Of a DNA stretch of 64,000 bases, positions 56,175 to 64,000 are shown in pieces. Numbering within the stretch: position 1 is the stretch's first letter; each line of letters begins with the position of its first letter. The notes under the pieces are model-generated. The model ran no database searches and was not told the origin of the DNA. It saw only the letters and a list, made by a program, of their open reading frames with translations. This DNA comes from Linnemannia schmuckeri. Taxonomy: Eukaryota; Mortierellomycota; Mortierellomycetes; Mortierellales; Mortierellaceae. The position numbers and the translations under genes are program-made. The stretch is taken from NCBI GenBank assembly GCA_029449235.1, contig JANATG010000003.1:2480001-2544000 (forward strand), written 5' to 3'.

Positions 56175-58754
56175 TAAACAAAAGAAGGAAAGCGAAAGAT
56201 GATGTCGTGCATTATTCCATTCCGCAATCGCACGAAGAAGTAATGGAGGTGGGTTTTTTTGGCAGGCTAGATGACAGATAAAGTGAAAAGGAGGAGGATT
56301 TCGGGACGAAAATTATTAGGAGAGTAAGTGGCTGGACTGGCCTTGACTGGCTTACTTACCCCGCATCCCCACCACTTCCATTCTCAGGCACAAGATTTTT
56401 CATCGACGTCATTTGTTTTCTTCTTTGTTTGTTTACTGCCCCTTATTGCTACTCTTTGTTGTCAATGCAGCAAACAAAAGGCAGAGACACGCCTCCTTTA
56501 TTTTTGTTTTCCTACTATTCACTCCAAAGGGCCACAACTCATTGCTCCCCTCGGTCTCTTATTCACATTTCTATAACAACAAAAGGGGGACAAAAATGAG
56601 AAAGAAAGAAAGGTACAACTCTCCGTTTGGCCGAATATTTGATTGGTTGTTCTCTTCCCTCTTTACCACCCTCTTCTGTCATTCTTCACAGGACAGGATA
56701 GCAAATATTGGCAAACAAATGAGCAGATCAGGGTTACCATATGGAAAAGACGGGGAAAGTGAGAGTGAGGGAACATGTTAGTTATTGTTCATCACTGGAA
56801 TTCAAAGTATCCAAAAAAATACATAATCCAGGGTGTTTCTAATGCAGCTGCCATCCATTGGTACCCCTTGTCTTCCATCACCATTTCGTTCTGTCCTGTC
56901 GACCTTTCCGCCAATTGGTTCTTTTTTCTCGTTGTTTCTTCCTTCGGTAAGCAATGGATGTGTTTTTTTTTCTTGCCTACAGAATGAGAAAGTGAAGGGA
57001 GGTGGATAACAATCCTCTCAGGGGGGACGACAAAAACCACACGAGGCACTCGCTTTCATTCGCACTCCTTTCATGTTGATTAGTACCACGCGTTCCTATC
57101 CAACAAAAGGAACGGCAATTATGAGGATACGATCATCGCTTTGGAGTAACAATTGGAGTAATAGGAAATTATCTAAGAGTGTATGCAAATGGGTGCGAAA
57201 TAAAAACGTCAAGCGTCAATGATCAATGGTCAATGATCACTGACATTTAGGTACAGAATACATAAAAACAGAGTTGTAAAGGAATGGACGTTTAGTTTAA
57301 GGAAACCAAAACCCTACATGCAGGTAAACCTAGCAAAGTTAGCGATTTGTCCATTTCATGTTAGCGTTAACGTTTCTTGACAATTAGGGTTTTCTTTGTC
57401 GGAAAATTTTTTACTTTAAACTTTTTGTTGCTGAAAGTGATTGTTCAGACTTCAGACAAGGTTGTGGTTTGTGGTCTTGTTACTCTTGGTTTGACTTTGA
57501 GACGTAGTGAAGTGAAAGAAAGATCGAGAGCTAAAATAGGATGAGTAGGAGGAGAATAGAGGGAGCGAATGTATGAGTTTATGAGTTTGATCGCTCGGGG
57601 AAAGCAATATGCCGATACGGTTGTTCAGAATTACAGCAAAGTAGTAGGAGAATAAAAAAAAAAATCCTTAAGTGTGATTCCGTAGACTTCCTGCCAGAGA
57701 TCAGCATGAAGAGTTAGAAGATACTTACAATAGCGTACATATCCACTTACACTGCGACAGTTTACCTTTTTGCTCTCTCCCCCTCTTGGCGGCACATGTC
57801 GCTCAATCGATGGAAACCGAGAACAAGGCAGGTGCATAGTCAGATATATTTTCCCTCCCTAGACTCTCCCCACTGCTCTGCTGCATTGTTCCTCTATTTC
57901 TCCGTCCACCATCTCATAGTGTGGATTGTTCTGTTAATGAGACATCTTGTCACGATGAACTGTGGCCCCTTCCTTCACCCACATTTTATTCACACACCCC
58001 TCCTCTAGATCTTCTTTCTCTTTCCTTCCGACTTGATTTGTTCAATAAGGAAATGGTGTGATCCCACCTGCTCGCGATTCGCCCTCCTCTACGTCCTCTA
58101 TTGTTTCCCTCCTGGTTGCGAACAGTGGACTCGTGTTCTGTTCTGGATGTTCCTCTTCTAAACTTATACTGACTGTATGTAAATGGACTTGTTTTTGGTG
58201 AGAGTGGGTGCCTAATTGACGGGGGTCCATTCCAGGGCCAGGAGATGAGGTGGGGTGAAGTGAAGTGGCCAAAAACAGGACAACAGCAACCCAGAGACAG
58301 ACAACCCCGGGTCTCATTTTTTTTTATTTTGTAATTATTCATACCTCCGCGGATCCAATCACAGGACATCAGAGCCGGAAACTCTAGGCTGGATCTTCAC
58401 AACTCTCCCTTTTGTCTACTTCAGCGAGTACCTTTCACGATTTGTGATCATCAAAGGCCTCACGTTGCTGTTGTTGGGGAGAGAGAGCTGAAGGAGTTCA
58501 ATAGGGCTGGCCACGATAGGCTGAATTTCGTATTATAAATTGTGTTTATTAAAACAGAAATTGAAGATCCTCCTTCCTCATTCTCTCCACGCTACAAACC
58601 ACGCTAGCCCTTTTGTGCAAGTCAGCGGGGCGGGGGTAATTGAGTAGCAATCAGGCAGATAGAGAGAAAGATAGAGCGTTAACTACCTTGCTGGCCCTTT
58701 TTTTTGTTTGTTTGTTTGCCCGCCCCCGCAAAAATTGGCTGGTTGTCAGCATGA

Positions 58755-58757
<3 letters not shown>

Positions 58758-58786
<29 letters not shown>
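58758..58786 (+). repeat. Poly(T) tract, 29 nt
   Basis: Simple T run in the gene-free region. Confidence 0.85.
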
Positions 58787-58789
<3 letters not shown>

Positions 58790-59343
58790 TGCAACTAAGA
58801 CTGGGACTAGGATCTTCTTTTTTCTCACTCTTTGAAATAATTCTCCGTTTTGTGATGTCTTTTTGGTCTATTCTGCAATGGAGGAGCAACAGGAAGAGAG
58901 GGGATCATGCTTGAGCGGAGTACGGCAAAAAAAAAAATGGAAAGAAAAAGAAAAACGTAAAAAAAAAGGTAAATGGAGATAGAGAGAGAAATCAAAAAAA
59001 GGGCGAGTGGAAAGAGGGATTGGATGAGAGACGAGGAAAAGAGGCGTGAGAGGTAGAGAGAGAAAGAGGGGAGGAAAAGGGAGAGGGTACCGAGGAAAAA
59101 GTACCGATTTTCTTTCTTTTCTTTTCTCGAATGCATGTCTGCCCCTAAGAGAGCCCTACTCCCTACGTTTTTGTTGCTCTGTTTTTGTGTTTTCGCGAAA
59201 GAGAAATGGAGCTGTTCTGGACCCTTTTTGTTTGTGTTGTTTGGTCATCCTTAGTCCCTTTTCGGGAGCAAATTCCCTTATTCGATGTTTTGTTGCTGGT
59301 ACTGTAACCGACTGGTCACAACAGATGTGCATGCATGCAAGCA

Positions 59344-59357
59344 CCCCCCCCCCCCCC
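59344..59357 (+). repeat. Poly(C) tract, 14 nt
   Basis: Uninterrupted C run, the only long G/C homopolymer in the window; it could form unusual DNA structures. Confidence 0.8.
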
Positions 59358-62300
59358 TATCTGATGTGTATGATTTTTGTATGTCTTTGTTGTACAGCCA
59401 GCAGAGTAACAGCTGTGATGTAGAAAAAAATAAACTAAAGACTGAAAAGAGAGTTTGCATGATGACACTTTCTTCTCTTCTTCTGTGGATGATTCACCCG
59501 GTGTGAGACAATGCTTTGTCAACTTTTACCATGGTTCTGGTTCTAGCATTCCTATTCTTCACCTTTGTCCTGTACAAATTGTCTTTTTCCGAGTTCAGGT
59601 CTTCCCACGCCCAACACCCAGGCTATATTTTTTATGAGATGGCAGGGGACCGGCATTATCTTCATCATCATCATTACCATCGCCATCTAGTCTAGTTTTG
59701 TGTAATTAAAAGAGCCCAGGAGGAAGATAGGCAGGCAAAATGGAGTTCGAGACGGGGTCGGGAGGGATAGGGTACGGAGGATAAGGGGAGCTTGTGGGAA
59801 AATTTCGAAAAAGACAATTGGGACCCATCTAGGTCCTCCACCCGGAGATTTTGTTCAAATTTCTGATATGAAAAAAAGAGAGCGCTTGCAACAGTACAAA
59901 AGGGATAGAGGTACATTCCAATGGAAGAAGGAAAGGGTTAGAAATGGTTTAGGAGAGGAGGAGCAAAAAAAAATAATAATGAGCAGATCCATTTTTTTCT
60001 GACCTGCTTGCTTTGCTTTGGCCCTTTTTTTGAGTAGGTGGGTAAGGTGGGATCTGGATGGTTTCCTCTTTGAGGATGCATTTTTTTTTGATTCATTTTA
60101 TAGAGCTTGTTAATCTACCCGTGCAGAAGTACATTTCACTCAGTCGGAACAGAGCGTGCGGGAGGAAGGGAGCATTGAAAGTTGAAGGAGGACAGACTTT
60201 CAGATCGACGATTCTGTTGAAAAAAAAAGGTATATCTCATGATTTAAGAATATGGTTCAACAAGAGGACGAGGATAGGATTGTCTATGTGTCATGATTCA
60301 TCCAGAACGTCCGAACGAACTAGTTTTTGTGTGGACGCTGTGTCTTTTGTTATACTCTCGATCCTCCCGCTGGGCAATATCCACACATGTTTCATGGCTC
60401 TCACGAACCGGCCCCGAGCACATGGCAGACAGCACTTTAATAGTGAAAATGTGAACAGGATACGTAACGCTCCAAAGTCGAAAAAGGGCGTTTGTGTATC
60501 TTTGTGTGTGTTTGTGTTGTAGCATGTGTCTGCCATCAAGAATGGAGAAAAAAAATAACATCCGTTCCCGTTTTGACTTTAACGCTCTAGACTTTTTATT
60601 TTTCCTCTTGGGTTGAAGAAAACGAAGTAAAAAAAGTGCATGCGAGAAGAGATAGAGAGGGAGAGCCTGATGCATTCGCGCTAAGCAAAAATTCAATACA
60701 ACCCTGACTGGCTGCTCTTATTCTGGCTCTCGGAAGGACAGAGAGGGGCAGGGGAAAAAGGGAAAGCCTTGTCACACCCTGGTCCTGTCTCCGTTCTCCA
60801 TCTTGCTCAGCTCTTACACACGCAGCAGCAGCAGGAACATCAACAAAAGGAAGGAAAAAAACACATTAGAAGGCGTACATCCTTGCATGTACCTTTGCTG
60901 CAAGCAAGGAAAATAAAAATGTAAAATAACTGTTAATCCTGTTCGTCTTGTCTGAAAAGAAACTTAACTTTTTGGCCTTCGATCATTTATTATTTGGACT
61001 TTGTTTTTATGTGAGCAGTGGGATAGAGAAGTTAACTGATCAAGAAAAAAAAAAAAAAACGTTCCGAATCAAAAATTAAGGATAACTTTAATTGTTTTAT
61101 CGATTTGCTGATTGTACCTTTCGACCTGTAAGTAGATCAGCAAAAAGAAAATGCAAACAACGTTCTTGTTCAGTACAAAGAGTCTGCATGTCTTGGAAGT
61201 GGGCACTAGATGAGTGGAGTGTATGGAACGAAAGGGAGGTTGGAATTAAGAAGAGAAGGAGCAAGAACGGGGTCGAGTAAGATATAGAAAATGGGAGTTG
61301 TTTTCTTCTCACTTTGACAGACACTCTGTAAAGAATAGAGCAATGTGCTAGTGCCATGAACAAATGACCCTTCCCCTCTCCAACTCTACGCCATGTGTTG
61401 GCGCAAAATTCAAAAGTATATAGGTGAATCTGAGACGACATGAACATGCGAGGGAAATGAAATGGATAGGAACATGGACTGCATCCAGAACCGGATGAAA
61501 AAAAAAGAGCGTGAATGGAGAATATGAGAAGAAAGAAGGCAACGCATAAAAAACAGCCGGGCGCCACGCAGAGGCGATCGACTCTGAGAGCACATTTTGT
61601 TTTTTTGTTACTCCATGGGGTCTTAAAACACAGGGCTCTCTTCTTCTCTTCTCTCTCTCACACACTCACTCTGTCTCTCTGTCAGTGTCCTTGTGCTTTT
61701 TTTTCTTGGCTTTCTTTTTTCTGCAGGATGACAAACCGTTGTTGTTTTTCTACTGAAGGGTAATCGCGATTGGTTGGATATGGACAACAACGGGCGAGAG
61801 GAAGGGGATGGAATGAGGAAGGTGGCTTGAAGGAAAGCGACGAGCATCTCTAGTATTTTATTTTGATCATGAGCCCACACGAAAGAGAGAGGGAGATGAA
61901 TGCTCTCGTACCTCGTTTCTCATTGGAAACTACGGACGGATATTCTGTTCTAGAGTTTTTCAAGAAAAGGGCTAGTCTTTGGGCGTAAAGCGAGGGCATG
62001 ACTTGAGTTATGAGGAGAAGGAGAAAGGAGAAGGCGCCACGCCGCACACAAACGTCCACAAAGAAAAAAAAACACAGCAAAAAGCAGGCTAGAGTAGACT
62101 CCCATTCTCCACCGTCCTACCTCCGACTGAGCACCCCTGCCTTCTTCTGGACATTTCTACCGTTTTTTTTTTATTTTGCAAACGACCAGTCATTCGAGCC
62201 ACCGTAAACCTACATCGATGTTCATACGCCCTTGTGGCATTTGACTTTCACTTTTCTTCCCACACGGTTGAGAGGACGGCACATGAGAGTTTGGTTCCTT

Positions 62301-64000
62301 CTCGATGAAAGTAAGGACTGGGTGGGATGTGAAGTTTGCGAGAGCAAAATCTAAAATGGCTTTTGTCCAATTTCAATCCGTTTCTTTTTGCGCATTTCCA
62401 CGATTGAAAAGAAGTGCCGGACCAAGCAGTCGTTCTTCCGATTCCTTCAATAAAAACTAAACTTGAATAAAACCAAAACAACATAAAAAGCTGTCAATGC
62501 GGTGCACTTTGCGTGCACAGTTTGTCTCTCTGTGTTTGTTCAGTTCATTAGTGAGATAATTTGCATCAGATTGTTTAGCCCTTCCTCTCAATTTACATTA
62601 CACTCTCAGTCCTCCTCGTCTGCATTCTGCATTGTGGTCAAAGGTATCCACTTTTCTAATAATTTACGTTTAAAATGAACGTACCACTCAGTGAACGAAA
62701 AGGAGGACAAAAATACGTATTTGAGCGTGGCAGAAGGAACCAAGAACAACTACAACAATTGCGCGAATGAGGACTGACTCCATTCTAGTGCGGCAGAAAT
62801 ATTAATCATGAACTTCAGGGCGAACCAGTCAGGCAAAAGAAGAGGGTACCAAGATCAAGTACCCCTGTTTTTGATTATTTTTGTTGTCTACTAACCATAG
62901 CCTACCGTTCGATATTTCCGAGAACCCGTTTTTGAGCGTTTAACAGATTAGGGAAAAACATAAAAAAGAAGATTCATGGAGAAGAAGAACCAAAGCGTAA
63001 TTGTCTAGCAGACACAAAAACCAAACAAACAAACGAGAGAATAACGAGTGGATGGAATTAGTTGACACGGATGGGGAAGGGCAACCAAAAGAACAAATAG
63101 GACATGGTCGGCATCTGATGATAGGGCGGTATCAAGAAGTAGGTACTCTCTCCATCCCCAACCAGCTCTTTCCGTCAAATGAAAAGAGCTATTTAAGATG
63201 AAGAGAGCGAGGGAGCGAGAGAGAAAAGCGAGTTGGATTATTTTATTTTGTACACATTCGCTTGTATGCTCCCTGTGAGAGACCCTATTGGCGAAAGGGA
63301 TAGTGTAAATGAGTGAATGAAGGCAAAAAAAGCGGGGAAGTTGGTTTGGCTTTGTTGGTGCTTGGAATTCATAGTTTACGTTATTCCCGATCAGATTTGA
63401 CAACAAACAGTAAAGAAAAATGCTGTGTCTCTTTACTCTGTTTAGATAGAAATAAAAATGTGATTGAAGAGGCTAGAGGACAGAGAGGAAGCAAGCAAAT
63501 GAAGTGGGTGAGAAGGAAGACTCCCTATTGAACGAGGAAGGAAGAAGATCGAAGGACGACACATAGAATTACGCACAAGAAAAAAAAGGAGCTGACAGGC
63601 CAAAGGGCATCCGAGGCGGTGCCTCAACCTATTCGTGCTTTCTCTCTTCGTGGTTAGAGAAAAAAAAATGAAAGGAGTCTATGCTCATCAACAAAACAAA
63701 ATAAAATAAAAAAAAAATGAGCATCTTTCGGTCGGATGGTTGGAACTGAGGTTGGCCCTTGGAAATAGAAAAGTTACTCTATGTATTCAGTTGAGTGATC
63801 TACTTTCATTCTCATTGCCTCTTCGAGCCACCCGACAATCCCAATACCAATCACATCTCGTCCTCTCCTCTCTTTCTTTTCTCTCTCCCTCATTTCTTTT
63901 CACCACCATCTTCTTGGTGGAAGCCTTTTGTCTAATCAACCCCTTATGTTCCTGTCAGCTCAAAAAATATCAGTGTGCAGTTGAGTCCATACACTAAAGC

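Larger units (their letters stand above)
44681..64000. other. 19-kb region without recognisable genes, upstream of the WOPR regulator
   Basis: No frame in six shows family resemblance, a plausible exon chain or balanced amino-acid composition; the longest are pyrimidine-tract translations. The region alternates between purine-rich and pyrimidine-rich blocks on the plus strand: GA-rich about 44750-45130, CT-rich 45350-46060, GA-rich 46060-46560, CT-rich 46680-47040, GA-rich 47220-47880, CT-rich 47900-48110, GA-rich 48830-49070, CT-rich 49100-49760, with weaker alternation beyond. It also has A34 (48281-48314), T29 (58758-58786) and C14 (59344-59357) runs. No tRNA, rRNA or transposon domain was recognised. 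The part nearest 44.7 kb is probably the WOPR promoter and leader; the rest may be regulatory, non-coding transcript, or relic. Confidence 0.55.

Noticed and set aside
1..64000. CRISPR arrays, bacterial operons or riboswitches
   Set aside because: The DNA is clearly eukaryotic with spliced genes; no regularly spaced repeats were seen.

Overview
The window looks like nuclear DNA of a filamentous fungus, most likely an early-diverging one (Mortierella-like; this is an inference). The genes are split by many introns of roughly 85-700 nt. Promoters carry long CT-rich tracts on the coding strand and mitochondrial enzymes carry presequences. The gene set includes a WOPR (Gti1/Pac2) regulator, Atg27, and an F-box/LRR-type gene of the kind expanded in Mortierellaceae. 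There is no bacterial operon structure, no rRNA and no intact tRNA. Exon models below were built by hand from splice sites, reading phase and family conservation; every complete model closes in frame.

Layout. 1-6.3 kb: a divergent pair, the 5' part of a mitochondrial class-I release factor (minus) and 3-methylcrotonyl-CoA carboxylase beta (plus), followed on the same strand by a mitochondrial branched-chain aminotransferase, so two leucine-catabolic enzymes are neighbours. 6.3-9.6 kb: gene-free, AT-rich spacer. 9.6-14.5 kb: an eight-exon PPP4R1-like HEAT-repeat protein (minus). 16.5-18.2 kb: seven-exon Atg27/MRH receptor (minus). 19.6-20.5 kb: unrecognised 207-residue protein (minus). 20.5-23.4 kb: purine/pyrimidine-skewed non-coding DNA.

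23.4-31.6 kb is an accessory island. A small unknown gene at 24.5 kb has a broken, inverted partial copy at 31.0-31.6 kb. Between them lie a 5'-truncated non-LTR retrotransposon remnant, tRNA/SINE-like Pol III sequences and a frame-broken F-box/LRR-type gene. The two inverted copies share a nearly identical ~368-nt core inside much more diverged flanks, which suggests gene conversion.

32.2-41.0 kb returns to housekeeping genes: ubiquitin-activating enzyme E1 (UBA1), a nicotinamide phosphoribosyltransferase (NAMPT, unusual for a fungus) and, tail to tail with it, ribosome anti-association factor eIF6. 42.6-44.7 kb: a two-exon WOPR-domain transcription factor (minus). From 44.7 kb to the window end (19 kb) I find no convincing gene: alternating purine-rich and pyrimidine-rich blocks with long homopolymers. 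It may be an extended regulatory region for the WOPR gene, as known for WOR1 of Candida albicans, but that is inference.

No clearly novel multi-gene system is visible. The best leads are the inverted-copy island with its conversion-like core, the NAMPT gene, and the 19-kb gene desert upstream of the WOPR regulator.
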